From Mycolicibacterium cosmeticum (GTDB lineage Bacteria; Actinomycetota; Actinomycetes; Mycobacteriales; Mycobacteriaceae), in NCBI RefSeq assembly GCF_000613185.1, contig NZ_CCBB010000003.1, positions 2,046,001 through 2,110,000 on the forward strand: a stretch of DNA of 64,000 nucleotides, read 5' to 3'. Shown here in pieces: positions 25,069-33,396 of the stretch. How positions within the stretch are numbered: position 1 is the stretch's first letter; each line of letters opens with the position of its first letter. Below the pieces are notes generated by a model, which was not told the DNA's origin, made no database searches, and saw only the letters and a list, made by a program, of their open reading frames with translations. Made by a program: the position numbers and the translations under genes.

Positions 25069-25539
25069 GTGACTGTTCTCGAGTTCTCCGACTCGATCCT
25101 GATCGGCCGCGGACGCGACGAAATCTATGCGCTGGTATCCGATGTCACGCGCATGGGGGAGTGGAGTCCACAATGCCGAGCGTGTTGGTGGGACGATCCC
25201 GCCACCGGACCGGTGGTCGGCGCGTGGTTCACCGGCCGCAACGAGACCGCCGAGCGAACCTGGGAGACGCGCAGCCAGGTTGTCGTCGCCGACCCCGGGC
25301 GCGCATTCGCCTGGGAGGTCAACGACGGCTGGGTCAGGTGGGGCTTCACCGTGGACGATGCCGACGCGGCCACCCGGCTGACACAGTCATGGGTGTTCCT
25401 GCCTCGCGGGATCGTCGGCTTCGGTGAACGCTACGGTCCGCAGGCCGACACCGAGATCGCCATTCGCAGCCGCGCTGCCGTATCCGGCATCCCCGTGACG
25501 CTGGCGGCAATCAAGGCCACCGCCGAACAGGGCGGCTGA
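25069..25539 (+). CDS. SRPBCC (polyketide cyclase-like) family protein
   Basis: A 156-aa START/SRPBCC fold protein with the usual N-terminal pattern (SDSILIGRGRDEIYALVSDVTRMGEWSP), common in mycobacteria. Such proteins bind hydrophobic ligands; the function here is unknown. The GTG at 25069 matches the family N-terminus, whereas a 24970 start adds a Cys/Arg-rich non-family segment. Divergent from the FetB-like gene, and convergent with an aldo/keto reductase gene. Confidence 0.85.
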   Translation: MTVLEFSDSILIGRGRDEIYALVSDVTRMGEWSPQCRACWWDDPATGPVVGAWFTGRNETAERTWETRSQVVVADPGRAFAWEVNDGWVRWGFTVDDADAATRLTQSWVFLPRGIVGFGERYGPQADTEIAIRSRAAVSGIPVTLAAIKATAEQGG

Positions 25540-25574
25540 GACGGGTGAAATATGCTGCGACGGAAGCGATGTAA

Positions 25575-26462
25575 CTACGCCGCTCCGGTACTCGCCGCGG
25601 CGTCGAGTTCGCGCTTGGTCTCCTCGTCCAACTCGATATCGCGGACCGCCGTGTTTTCCTCGAGGTGCGCCACCGACGATGTTCCGGGGATCAACAGCAC
25701 GTTCGGCGCCACCGTCAACGTCCACGCCAGCGCGATCTGCGCCGGGGTGCGATCCAGCTTCTGCGCCTCGCGCCGGACCGCGGGATGCCCGAGCACCGGG
25801 TTGTCCGCGGTGAACGCCGAGCCGAGTGGGAAGAACGGCACGAAGGAGATCCCGCGTTCGGTGCACAGGTCGAGAACGGGCTGAGCCGAGCGGTCGACGA
25901 GGTTGTAGGCGTTCTGCACCGTCACGATGTCGGTGCGGTCCAGCGCGATGCGCAGGTGCTCCTCGGAGATGCTGCTCAAGCCGATGCCCTCGATCAGGCC
26001 CTCGTCACGGGCGGCGATCATCGCGGTCAGCTGCCGGTCGAACAGCTCACGGTGTACCGGGCCGACCGAGCTCGGATCACCGGAGTGGATGCGCAGGTTC
26101 ACCGCGGCCAGCCGATCGACACCCAACGTGGCCAGGTTCTCCTCGATATCGGCACGCAACTCGTCGGGCTGCTGCGCAGGAGTCCAGTTGCCCGCGTCGT
26201 CGCGGCGGGCTCCCACCTTGCTGACGAGGGCGAGGTCCTCGGGGTAGGGATGCAGCGCTTCCCGGATCAGCTCATTGGACACCCGCGGCCCGTAGAACTG
26301 CGCGGTGTCGATGTGGTTGATACCGAGTTCGATCGCCCGCTTCAATACGGCGATGGCCTGGTCGTGGTCGCGGGGCGGGCCGAACACCCCGGGGCCGGGG
26401 AGCTGCATGGCGCCGAATCCGACGCGACCGACGGTGTGTGTGCCGAGTGAGAAGCTGTCCAT
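25575..26462 (-). CDS. Aldo/keto reductase
   Basis: NADPH-dependent (alpha/beta)8-barrel reductase (295 aa). Motifs: GFGAMQLPGPG near the start, INHIDTAQFYG (catalytic Asp and Tyr), SKVG (Lys), and a C-terminal LLIPGTSSVAHLEENTAV cofactor loop. It has the small-molecule pattern of YajO/pyridoxal reductase-like AKRs. Divergent from the secreted GDSL hydrolase gene across about 200 bp; separate from the second AKR at 27793, to which it is only distantly similar. Confidence 0.92.
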   Translation of the reverse strand: MDSFSLGTHTVGRVGFGAMQLPGPGVFGPPRDHDQAIAVLKRAIELGINHIDTAQFYGPRVSNELIREALHPYPEDLALVSKVGARRDDAGNWTPAQQPDELRADIEENLATLGVDRLAAVNLRIHSGDPSSVGPVHRELFDRQLTAMIAARDEGLIEGIGLSSISEEHLRIALDRTDIVTVQNAYNLVDRSAQPVLDLCTERGISFVPFFPLGSAFTADNPVLGHPAVRREAQKLDRTPAQIALAWTLTVAPNVLLIPGTSSVAHLEENTAVRDIELDEETKRELDAAASTGAA

Positions 26463-26605
26463 GATTCCTAGTTACCTTCCCTCGGGCCGGTTTGTTCCGC
26501 ATTGAGTGGTCGAGTTTCCCACTGCGGGTCTGTCTGCTCGCCTCGGCAGGCGTCGGATCGCCGATTGATGGCAATTCACAAGCAGCGAAAAATGCGTCAC
26601 ACAGA

Positions 26606-26650
26606 CTGCACGGTTTGGGTAGTCGGGTGGCGGCCCGGCGTTGCTAACGT
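26606..26650 (+). promoter_or_regulatory. Promoter of the GDSL hydrolase gene with island-type motif
   Basis: CTGCACGGTTTGGG (26606-26619) runs into GTAGT (26619-26623), then exactly 21 bp later comes a TAACGT -10 box (26645-26650), 8 bp before the ATG at 26659. The AKR gene at 27793 has the same GTAGT-N21-TAACGT layout. The transcript would have a leader of only a few bases. Confidence 0.5.
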
Positions 26651-26658
26651 CGGGCCGC

Positions 26659-27672
26659 ATGAAACGTCATCCGCTGTGGGCACTCGTCATCGGCGCGGCC
26701 GGCTCCCTGGCCCTGGCCGTCATCCCGCCGGCGGGTGCCGCGCCCGACGAATCGGTGATCACCAGCGCCGTGTTCTTCGGTGACAGCCTCACCGACGCCG
26801 GTACGTACGGCTTCCGGTTCACCACCAATCCCGGCCGGACCTGGGCCCAGCACGTCGCCGGCACCCTCGGCCAGCCGGACACCCCCAACGAACACGTCGC
26901 CAGCTACGACGATGTCTATCAGGGAAAGCCCGGTATTCCCGGCCCCGGCGGCCTGAACTATGCCGAAGGCGGCGCCCGCGCCGAACTGCCCTATTCCGTG
27001 GTGTCGAAAAATCCGCAAGGGACGCCCATTTCGGCCGGCATCCAGGTACAGCGCTATCTGGCCCAGCACGCGACGTTCGCGCCGGACCAACTGGTGACCC
27101 TCTGGGTCGGCACCAACGACGTGGCGCTCAACTTCGATCCGCGATTCGGTAAGAGCCTTGCCGACGACCTGCGCGCCGACCGCGCCCCGACCCGGGAGAA
27201 GATGGACGCCGAACGCGCCCGGGTCCGCCAGGCCGCGGCGGCCGAAGCCCGCACCGCATCGACGATTCTGCGCCACGGTGCCCAGCATCTCTTGGTCTTC
27301 ACGCTCTTCGACCTCGGTGTGCTGCCGTGGTTCGAGACGCCGGCCGCACGCGACTACGTCAACGACCTGACCGCCGCCTACAACGGCGCGCTGTTGGACC
27401 AGCTGCCGAAGGATCCGCGCCTGCAGATCTTCGACACCAATGCGTTCGTCACGGATCTGTTGACGGACCCGGCACGGTACGGCTTCACCCACGGGGCGAA
27501 CGAGGACGCCTGCGCCCAGCCCGGACAGGATTACTGTGACGCGGACACGCTGAAGGAGGCCGGCGCCGACCGCACGTATGTGTTCGCCGCCGCCGAGCAC
27601 ATCACCACCCATGCGCACGAACTGCTTGCCGAGCGGGTGCAGCAGCAGATGGGTGTGCGGCCCAAACCGTGA
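26659..27672 (+). CDS. Secreted SGNH/GDSL hydrolase (esterase/lipase type)
   Basis: Exported esterase of 337 aa. A signal peptide (KRHPLWALVIGAAGSLALAV) ends near PPAGAAPDE. Block I is FFGDSLTDAG (Ser nucleophile), block III is WVGTNDVAL (Asn), and a C-terminal His lies in AAEHITTHAHELL. This resembles autotransporter-type and thermolabile-hemolysin-like GDSL esterases. ATG 26659 gives the signal peptide. A hairpin with a T run follows the stop. The promoter resembles that of the AKR gene downstream, so the two may respond to the same signal. Confidence 0.88.
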   Translation: MKRHPLWALVIGAAGSLALAVIPPAGAAPDESVITSAVFFGDSLTDAGTYGFRFTTNPGRTWAQHVAGTLGQPDTPNEHVASYDDVYQGKPGIPGPGGLNYAEGGARAELPYSVVSKNPQGTPISAGIQVQRYLAQHATFAPDQLVTLWVGTNDVALNFDPRFGKSLADDLRADRAPTREKMDAERARVRQAAAAEARTASTILRHGAQHLLVFTLFDLGVLPWFETPAARDYVNDLTAAYNGALLDQLPKDPRLQIFDTNAFVTDLLTDPARYGFTHGANEDACAQPGQDYCDADTLKEAGADRTYVFAAAEHITTHAHELLAERVQQQMGVRPKP

Positions 27673-27680
27673 ACCATCCG

Positions 27681-27700
27681 CGCGCAACAGTGCGCGTTTT
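27681..27700 (+). terminator. Hairpin with T run after the GDSL gene
   Basis: CGCGCA-ACAG-TGCGCG followed by TTTT, starting 8 bp after the GDSL stop. It has a 6-bp perfect stem and a 4-base loop. It overlaps the start of the next gene's promoter region, so it could be part of either signal. Confidence 0.45.
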
Positions 27701-27734
27701 GTGTAGTTCGCCGGGTAGGCGTCATCTCTAACGT
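27690..27734 (+). promoter_or_regulatory. Promoter of the AKR gene, same layout as GDSL promoter
   Basis: GTGCGCGTTTTGTG (27690-27703) leads into GTAGT (27703-27707), and TAACGT follows after 21 bp (27729-27734). Spacing is identical to the GDSL promoter at 26606. The start codon lies about 60 bp downstream, so this transcript has a leader. Confidence 0.45.
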
Positions 27735-27792
27735 CAGAGACGACAGCAATTCTGCTGGCTGACAACACACTTGACCCAAGCGAGGCGCGGAC

Positions 27793-28812
27793 GTGAAGGT
27801 ATCGCAGGAAACAATCCACGAACGGTCGAAGCTGGCGTTCACCGCGATCGGCTACGGCGGCGCGCCGATCGGCAACTTCAACGGCACGTTCACCGAATCC
27901 GCGGCGGCGGACATGGTCGCCCAATCCTGGGATCAGGGCGTGCGCTACTTCGACACCGCACCCGGGTACGGCAACGGTCTGAGCGAATACCGGCTGGGCC
28001 ATGCGCTACGCACGTACGACCGCTCCCAGCTGGTGCTGTCCACCAAGGTGGGGCGCGTGCTGACCCCGAGCCTGAACGCGCCCAACCAGGACGGCCAATA
28101 CCAGAACATCCCGCCGCTGGTGGCGTCCTTCGACTACAGCTACGACGGTGTGATGCGGGCGGTGGAGCAGAGCATGCAGCGGATGCTCACCGACCGCTTC
28201 GACGCGTTGTTCGTCCACGACTGCGACCGCTTCACCCACGGCTCAGGACAACCCGAGTACTTCCGCCAGGCGATCGTCAGCGCCTTCCCGGCCTTGGAGG
28301 CACTGCGCGAACAGGGTGTGGTCAAGGCGATCGGCTTCGGCGTCAACGAGACCGACGTGATGACCGAGGCGGTCAAGACCACGGACTCGGACCTGTGCCT
28401 GTTGGCGGGCCGGTACACCCTGCTCGAGCAGGAACCACTCGACGAGCTGCTACCCATCTGCGCGGAGCGCGGTATCGGGATCGTGCTGGGCGGCGTCTAC
28501 AACAGCGGCGTGCTCGCCACCGGGCCGGTCGTGGGGGCTCGCTTCAACTACGGCCCCGCGCCGAAGGACGTGCTGGCCAAAGCCGGCCGCATCGAGGAGA
28601 TCTGCGGGCGGCACGGTGTCGCGCTGCCTGCGGTGGCCCTGCAATTCGCCTACGCGCACCCCGCCGTCGTCAGTGTGTGCATCGGTGCCCGCAACGCAGT
28701 TCAACAGCGGCGCAATGCCGAGCTGTTCGAAACCCCTGTTCCACAGGAGGTGTGGGACGACCTCCGGACGGCCGGGCTGATCCGCGAGGACGCGCCCACC
28801 CCGGCCGCCTGA
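27793..28812 (+). CDS. Aldo/keto reductase (aldose/fucose dehydrogenase group)
   Basis: NAD(P)-dependent reductase or dehydrogenase (339 aa). The N-terminal GYGGAPIGNFNG and the long active-site segment YFDTAPGYGNGLSEYRLGHAL, with STKVGRVL (Lys), match the group with D-threo-aldose (L-fucose) 1-dehydrogenase and pyridoxal 4-dehydrogenase. GTG start at 27793. It is the first gene of the catabolic island; oxidation of an aldose or aldehyde-like substrate is a reasonable inference. Convergent with a mycofactocin-type SDR gene 10 bp away. Confidence 0.88.
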   Translation: MKVSQETIHERSKLAFTAIGYGGAPIGNFNGTFTESAAADMVAQSWDQGVRYFDTAPGYGNGLSEYRLGHALRTYDRSQLVLSTKVGRVLTPSLNAPNQDGQYQNIPPLVASFDYSYDGVMRAVEQSMQRMLTDRFDALFVHDCDRFTHGSGQPEYFRQAIVSAFPALEALREQGVVKAIGFGVNETDVMTEAVKTTDSDLCLLAGRYTLLEQEPLDELLPICAERGIGIVLGGVYNSGVLATGPVVGARFNYGPAPKDVLAKAGRIEEICGRHGVALPAVALQFAYAHPAVVSVCIGARNAVQQRRNAELFETPVPQEVWDDLRTAGLIREDAPTPAA

Positions 28813-28822
28813 CCGCGGGTAC

Positions 28823-29683
28823 TCAGTCGGTGCGTCGGTGCGGTGCCTTGAACGGGTTCATCGCACCGGCGTCGATCACCAGGGTGGTACCCGTGATGTA
28901 GCGGCCGTCCTCACCCGCGAGATACACCACGGCATTGCTGACATCCACGGGGTCGAGGAACGGGATTGCCAGCGCATGCATCGCGGTGAGCGCCGGCAGC
29001 GCCTGGTCCTGGGTGGCCCCTTCGACACCGCCGGCGAACAACCGGTTGTAGCGCGGGTTGTTGATCATCAACGTGTTGACGTTGGTCGGGTTGATCGAGT
29101 TCACCCGGATCCCGTACGGCGCGAGTTCGCCTGAGAGCGTGCGCATCAGACCGTTCACGCCGTGCTTGGACGCCGCGTAGTGGCCGACATTGAGCTCGAC
29201 GGTCAAGCCGGAGATAGAACTGATCAGGATGATCGCGCCGCCCTCGTTCTGGGCGAGCAACGTCGGGACGGTGGCTTTGATCGTCTTCCACACCCCGGTG
29301 AGGTTGACGTCGATCTGATCCTGGAACTGCTCTTCGGACAACTCCCACAGTGCAGCGGTGTCGTTCAGGGTGCCCGCGTTGGCCACCACCACGTCCAGCC
29401 GCCCCAGCTCGGAAACACCTTGCTGTACCGCCTTTTCCAGGCCCGCCAGGTCGCGGACGTCCACCTCGGCGGCAAAGACGCGGCGGCCGCGGCTCTTCAC
29501 CAGATCGACGGTCGTGACCAGGTCATCGGAATCCGGCATCGGGTAGGGCACGGTGGCGATCTGCGCGCACACATCCAGCGCGATGATGTCGGCGCCTTCG
29601 TCGGCCAGCCGTAGCGCATGGGAGCGGCCCTGGCCGCGGGCGGCACCGGTGATCAGGGCGACCTTGCCCTGCAGACGAGACAT
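28823..29683 (-). CDS. Mycofactocin-coupled SDR family oxidoreductase
   Basis: Short-chain dehydrogenase (286 aa) with GAARGQGRSHALRLADEGADIIALD at the N-terminus and the ~20-residue insertion (IATVPYPMPDSDDLVTTVDLVKSRGRRV) that marks the mycofactocin-dependent group, whose NAD is held tightly and recycled through mycofactocin. Catalytic Ser-Tyr-Lys: SSISG ... HYAASKHG. It should oxidise a secondary alcohol. It lies downstream of the TPP enzyme gene but behind a strong hairpin, so it may have its own promoter. A sister gene lies at 46156. Confidence 0.92.
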   Translation of the reverse strand: MSRLQGKVALITGAARGQGRSHALRLADEGADIIALDVCAQIATVPYPMPDSDDLVTTVDLVKSRGRRVFAAEVDVRDLAGLEKAVQQGVSELGRLDVVVANAGTLNDTAALWELSEEQFQDQIDVNLTGVWKTIKATVPTLLAQNEGGAIILISSISGLTVELNVGHYAASKHGVNGLMRTLSGELAPYGIRVNSINPTNVNTLMINNPRYNRLFAGGVEGATQDQALPALTAMHALAIPFLDPVDVSNAVVYLAGEDGRYITGTTLVIDAGAMNPFKAPHRRTD

Positions 29684-29706
29684 GACTACCTGCCTTCGAT
29701 AGGGAG

Positions 29707-29751
29707 AGGTCCGCCGCCGCCGCTGCGGGGGACAGCGGCGACGGCGGACCT
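29707..29751 (-). terminator. Strong hairpin between the TPP enzyme gene and the SDR gene
   Basis: Inverted repeat with 19-bp arms (29707-29725 and 29733-29751), 18 of 19 paired, loop of 7. It follows the TPP gene stop by 28 bp and precedes the SDR start by about 24 bp. No T run follows. It is either an intrinsic terminator or an mRNA-stabilising/attenuating stem within the operon. Confidence 0.6.
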
Positions 29752-29778
29752 GGAATGAGCGTGCGCGGTGGGATTTAC

Positions 29779-31563
29779 CTACTGGTGTTGTTCACGGGCC
29801 CGCAGCTCGCGGTACTCGTCGGCGCGTTCGTCGGTGATGTGCGGCAGCGGCGGGAAGTCCAGCCAGCCGGGCACGAACGGACTGGCCAGATCGCGGTCGG
29901 TCGGGATCTCGACCAGCACCGGTGCCTGGGCGTCGAACGCCCGCTTGAACGTCGGCTCGAGGTCGCCCGCCGACTCCACCCGGAAGGACTCCAGCCCGAA
30001 GGACTTTCCGACCTCCTTGAAGCTGGGGCTGTAGGGCGTACCGTCCGGGCGGTTGAACTCGGTGCCGATGATCCGATCGGTGGCGTTGCGCTGGCCGCCG
30101 CGAATGGAGATGTATCCGGAGTTGTCCTGCACGATGAACACCACCGGGATGTTGTGCTGAACCGCCACCCCGATCTCCTGCACCGTCATCAGGAAATCGC
30201 CGTCTCCGGTGATACTGGCCACCTGGCGTTCGGGCGCGGCCAGCTTGGCGCCCAATGCCGCCGGCACGGGCCAGCCCATCGACGAGAAACCACCGGTGGT
30301 CAGGTGGGTACGCGGTTCGTACACGGGGAAGGTCTGCTTGACCGCACCCTGCGTGTTGCCGGAACCGACGAGTACGATCCCGTTGCGGTCCATCACATTT
30401 CGCAGGGCAGCGAGCGGGCGCTGCAGGGTGAAGGGGAAGCGGTCGGTGTCCCGGCGGGAGGACAGCTCGATCTCCCACGCCGCCTTGCGCTCGGCCACCT
30501 CGGCCAGATAGTCGCTGCGGTCCGGCTTGGCCGGCAACGAATCGACGATGGCGGCCACCGTCGGCTTGGCGTCGGCGACGATTCCGACCTCGGCCGGGTA
30601 GATCTTGCCGATCTCGTGCGGGTCGATATCGATGTGGATGAGCTTGGCGGGCGGGAACGAGAAGGACTTGCCCTGCGCGTAGCTGGATGCCGACCAGTCG
30701 GTGAAACGGCAGCCGATGGAGACCACCACATCGGCGTTGGCGGCCAGGTGGTTGCCGTGGATGGTGCCGGTCTGCCCGACGCTGCCGACGAACAGATCGT
30801 GGTCTTCGGGGAAGGCGCTCTTGCCATTCCACGTCGTCGCCACCGGGATGTCGAACCCCTCGGCCAGTGCCCGCACCTCATCGGTGGCGTAGGCGCTGAT
30901 CGCGCCGCCGCCGACCACGATCATCGGCCGCTTGGCGGTCGAGAGCACGTCGACCGCGCGCGTGATGGCCTCGGGGTCGGGGTACTGCAAGCCGACCGGC
31001 AACCGACGGGCCAGGTCGTGGAAGTTCACCTCGGCGGTCTCGGCGTGCAGGTCCCACGGCACCTCGATATGCGCGGGGCCGCGGCGGCCGGTCAGCATCG
31101 TGGAGAACGCTCGATGCATGATGAACGGCAGATCCTCGATGCTGTTGGCCACCCAGCTGCGCTTGGACACCGCCTCGGTGACCTGCGGAAAACCGTTGTC
31201 CTTCTGGCGATCCAGCTCCTGGAGCACGCCGCGGCCGCGCATATGGCGCGGCGGCCCACCGGTGATCACCAGCACGCTGGTCGAGTCGCTGTAGGCGGTC
31301 GCCAGGCCGAGGACGGTGTTCGATGCCCCGGCGCCGATGGAGGTCACCGCGCACATCGGCCGGCCCGACACCCGGTAGTAGCCGTCGGCCAGGTGCACCG
31401 CGCTCTGCTCGTGGTAGGTCTGGATGAACGGGATCTTCGATTCGTTCTCGTTGAAGGCGTCCATCAGACCCCAGATGCCGTGGCCCGGGATGCCGGCGAC
31501 GTAGGGGACTCCATACTCCTTGAGAATGCGGGCGATGACCTGTCCGCCGTTGAGCCTTGGCAT
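29779..31563 (-). CDS. Thiamine-diphosphate-dependent enzyme, acetolactate synthase-like
   Basis: A 594-aa ThDP enzyme with all three domains: the N-terminal PYR domain with catalytic Glu in TYHEQSAVHLADGY, a central domain (RPMIVVGGGAISAY), and the C-terminal PP domain with the ThDP motif GDGDFLMTVQEIGVA...QDNSGY. It should decarboxylate a 2-keto acid or ligate carbon units. It is not a typical anabolic IlvB; family members in catabolic clusters include glyoxylate carboligase- and sulfoacetaldehyde-type enzymes, but no specific match could be fixed. Divergent from the PucR gene, with a shared regulatory region that carries the island motif. Confidence 0.85.
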   Translation of the reverse strand: MPRLNGGQVIARILKEYGVPYVAGIPGHGIWGLMDAFNENESKIPFIQTYHEQSAVHLADGYYRVSGRPMCAVTSIGAGASNTVLGLATAYSDSTSVLVITGGPPRHMRGRGVLQELDRQKDNGFPQVTEAVSKRSWVANSIEDLPFIMHRAFSTMLTGRRGPAHIEVPWDLHAETAEVNFHDLARRLPVGLQYPDPEAITRAVDVLSTAKRPMIVVGGGAISAYATDEVRALAEGFDIPVATTWNGKSAFPEDHDLFVGSVGQTGTIHGNHLAANADVVVSIGCRFTDWSASSYAQGKSFSFPPAKLIHIDIDPHEIGKIYPAEVGIVADAKPTVAAIVDSLPAKPDRSDYLAEVAERKAAWEIELSSRRDTDRFPFTLQRPLAALRNVMDRNGIVLVGSGNTQGAVKQTFPVYEPRTHLTTGGFSSMGWPVPAALGAKLAAPERQVASITGDGDFLMTVQEIGVAVQHNIPVVFIVQDNSGYISIRGGQRNATDRIIGTEFNRPDGTPYSPSFKEVGKSFGLESFRVESAGDLEPTFKRAFDAQAPVLVEIPTDRDLASPFVPGWLDFPPLPHITDERADEYRELRAREQHQ

Positions 31564-31660
31564 GAACTATCCTTTCGTACTTTCGCGCGGTTGCCTCACA
31601 GTCTGCCCAGGGTGACGCAGCTCTCGTCAGACGCAATCTGAGCAGTGAACTCAAGTTTTC

Positions 31661-31674
31661 CTGCACAATGTGAC
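31661..31674. promoter_or_regulatory. Island motif copy between TPP enzyme and PucR genes
   Basis: CTGCACAATGTGAC, a copy of the recurrent motif YTGCAYRNNKTGAG. It lies about 100 bp upstream of the TPP enzyme start and 18 bp before the PucR start, where an activator that also represses itself would bind. Confidence 0.5.
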
Positions 31675-31691
31675 CCGGAGGTGTGTTCGAC

Positions 31692-33251
31692 ATGGCAATG
31701 ACGGTCAAGACCGCCCTCGAACTGGAGGTATTCAGCCGTGTCCCGCTGAAGGTCTACGCCGGCGAGGAAAACCTGAACCGCCCGATCCGCTGGGTTCATC
31801 CCACCGAAATCCCCGACATCGCGACCTTCCTCAGCGGCGGCGAGATGTTGCTGACCGCGGGCCTGGGCATCGGTTCCACCGCCGAGCAGCAAGTCCGCTA
31901 CCTCGACGAGATCGCCGACGCGCAGGCCGCGGTGCTGATCATCGAACTGAGCGGGCGCGCGTTCGCCGCCATGCCCGACGCGTTGGTCAACGCCGCACGC
32001 GAGCGCGGCTTCCCCCTGGTAGGGCTCGACGGCGAACTGCCTTTCGTCGAGGTGTCGGCGCAGGTGCACGAATCGATCATCGACCAGCGGGTGCTGGATC
32101 TGAGCGCTTATGAGCGGCTCAACGCCACCTTCATGCAATTGTTGCTGGCCGGCCGCGACCCGGTGCTGTTCACCGACGCGCTGGCCGCCGAAGTCGGCCA
32201 CCCCGTCGTGCTCGAGGACGCCACCTGTCAGGTCGTCGCCTACTCGGGAGCCTCCGATGCCGGTGACGCGGTGCTGGCCGAATGGGAGCATCATTCCCGC
32301 ATCGACCACGACTCAGCAGCCGGCGACGGCAACCCCAACGAAGCGCACAACTGCAGCCGGCGGGCGGTGGTGCTGCGCGGGGAACGGTGGGGCTGGCTGC
32401 ATGTCCTGCACGACGGTACCGCGGTGTCGGGCACCGCGGGCTATGCGCTGGACCGGGCCACCGACGGCATCGCCATCACCCTGCTCGGCGCGCGGGAGAG
32501 CGGAGCGAAATCCGCGCAGCGGCAGAACGCTCTGGTCAGCCGGTTGCTGCTGGGCGACATCTCCGGCGACGCGTTCGTCAGCAGGGCCCTGCGGATCGGT
32601 CGCGACTTTCGCGAACACGCGCTGGTGGTCATCTTCGTCTGCCGGGAGAATCCGATCGGGAATTCCGGTGACGACGCCATCGAGGAGCTGTGCCGTGGCA
32701 TGCGGGTACCCGCCGTGGTCGCCGACCTCGGCGAGCACACCCTGGCGATCGTCGGGTTGACCAGGACGAGTTCGGAAAAGCAAGTGGTGCAGCGGCTTTC
32801 CGCGCTGAACGTGCGGGCCGGGATCAGCCGTCCGGTCAGCGCCAATCAGCTTCCGACGGCCGTCGACCAGGCCCGCAGTGCCGCCTCGGTGGCGGCGGCC
32901 CGCCCGGAGAAGGCGGTGCACCGATTCGACGACCTGGGTGTGCTGCGCCTGCTGGCGTCGCTGGCCGGCGGTCCCGAGCTGGCCCGCTACATCGAAGACG
33001 AACTCGGCCCGGTGCTCAAGCACGACGCCAAGGCCACCAACCCGCTGCTGCCCACCTTGCGCACCTACCTGGCGTGTGACGGGAACAAGTCCCAAGCCGC
33101 CGCGGAACTGTTCGTCCAGCGGCGCACGCTGTACTACCGGCTGGAGCGCATCACCAGCCTGCTCGGCCGTTCGCTCGACGACCCCGACACCCGGCAGGCG
33201 CTGGTGTTCGCCGTGCGCGGGCACGATCTGCTGCATCGCGGCAACCGCTGA
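31692..33251 (+). CDS. PucR family transcriptional regulator
   Basis: Full-length PucR-type regulator (519 aa): an N-terminal PucR sensor domain (VPLKVYAGEENLNRPIRWVHPTEI, GGEMLLTAGLGIG), a CdaR/GGDEF-like middle region, and a C-terminal HTH_30 (RTYLACDGNKSQAAAELFVQRRTLYYRLERI). These are mostly activators of purine, amino acid or other N-compound catabolism. ATG 31692 is chosen because GGAGG lies 9 bp ahead. It sits centrally in the island, divergent from the TPP enzyme and just before the GMC-OYE-MFS operon, so it is the leading candidate for the regulon controller. Confidence 0.92.
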   Translation: MAMTVKTALELEVFSRVPLKVYAGEENLNRPIRWVHPTEIPDIATFLSGGEMLLTAGLGIGSTAEQQVRYLDEIADAQAAVLIIELSGRAFAAMPDALVNAARERGFPLVGLDGELPFVEVSAQVHESIIDQRVLDLSAYERLNATFMQLLLAGRDPVLFTDALAAEVGHPVVLEDATCQVVAYSGASDAGDAVLAEWEHHSRIDHDSAAGDGNPNEAHNCSRRAVVLRGERWGWLHVLHDGTAVSGTAGYALDRATDGIAITLLGARESGAKSAQRQNALVSRLLLGDISGDAFVSRALRIGRDFREHALVVIFVCRENPIGNSGDDAIEELCRGMRVPAVVADLGEHTLAIVGLTRTSSEKQVVQRLSALNVRAGISRPVSANQLPTAVDQARSAASVAAARPEKAVHRFDDLGVLRLLASLAGGPELARYIEDELGPVLKHDAKATNPLLPTLRTYLACDGNKSQAAAELFVQRRTLYYRLERITSLLGRSLDDPDTRQALVFAVRGHDLLHRGNR

Positions 33252-33257
33252 CCGGTA

Positions 33258-33303
33258 TTGCATGGTGTGAGCAGGCATGCGCACCAGCGCTGCACACTGT
33301 GCT
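33258..33303 (+). promoter_or_regulatory. Two island motif copies upstream of the GMC operon
   Basis: TTGCATGGTGTGAG (33258-33271) and CTGCACACTGTGCT (33290-33303) lie about 95-140 bp before the GMC start; the second contains the perfect palindrome GCACA-C-TGTGC (33292-33302). A TAGTTT -10-like hexamer is at 33330, 40 bp after the start of the second copy. GGTATTGCA-type context around the first copy matches that upstream of the HisD-like gene. Confidence 0.55.
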
Positions 33304-33396
33304 GCTCCCGGCGGAGGGCGCAATCGGCCTAGTTTTGGAAGATGGCCCATCACATGGGCTCATCCCATACGTCCTCTCAGCCCAGAGGAGCGCCAC

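Noticed and set aside
29755..31641. 628-residue plus-strand frame opposite the TPP enzyme
   Set aside because: Composition is His/Gly/Arg-rich with no domain; it mirrors the codon third-position bias of the real minus-strand gene.
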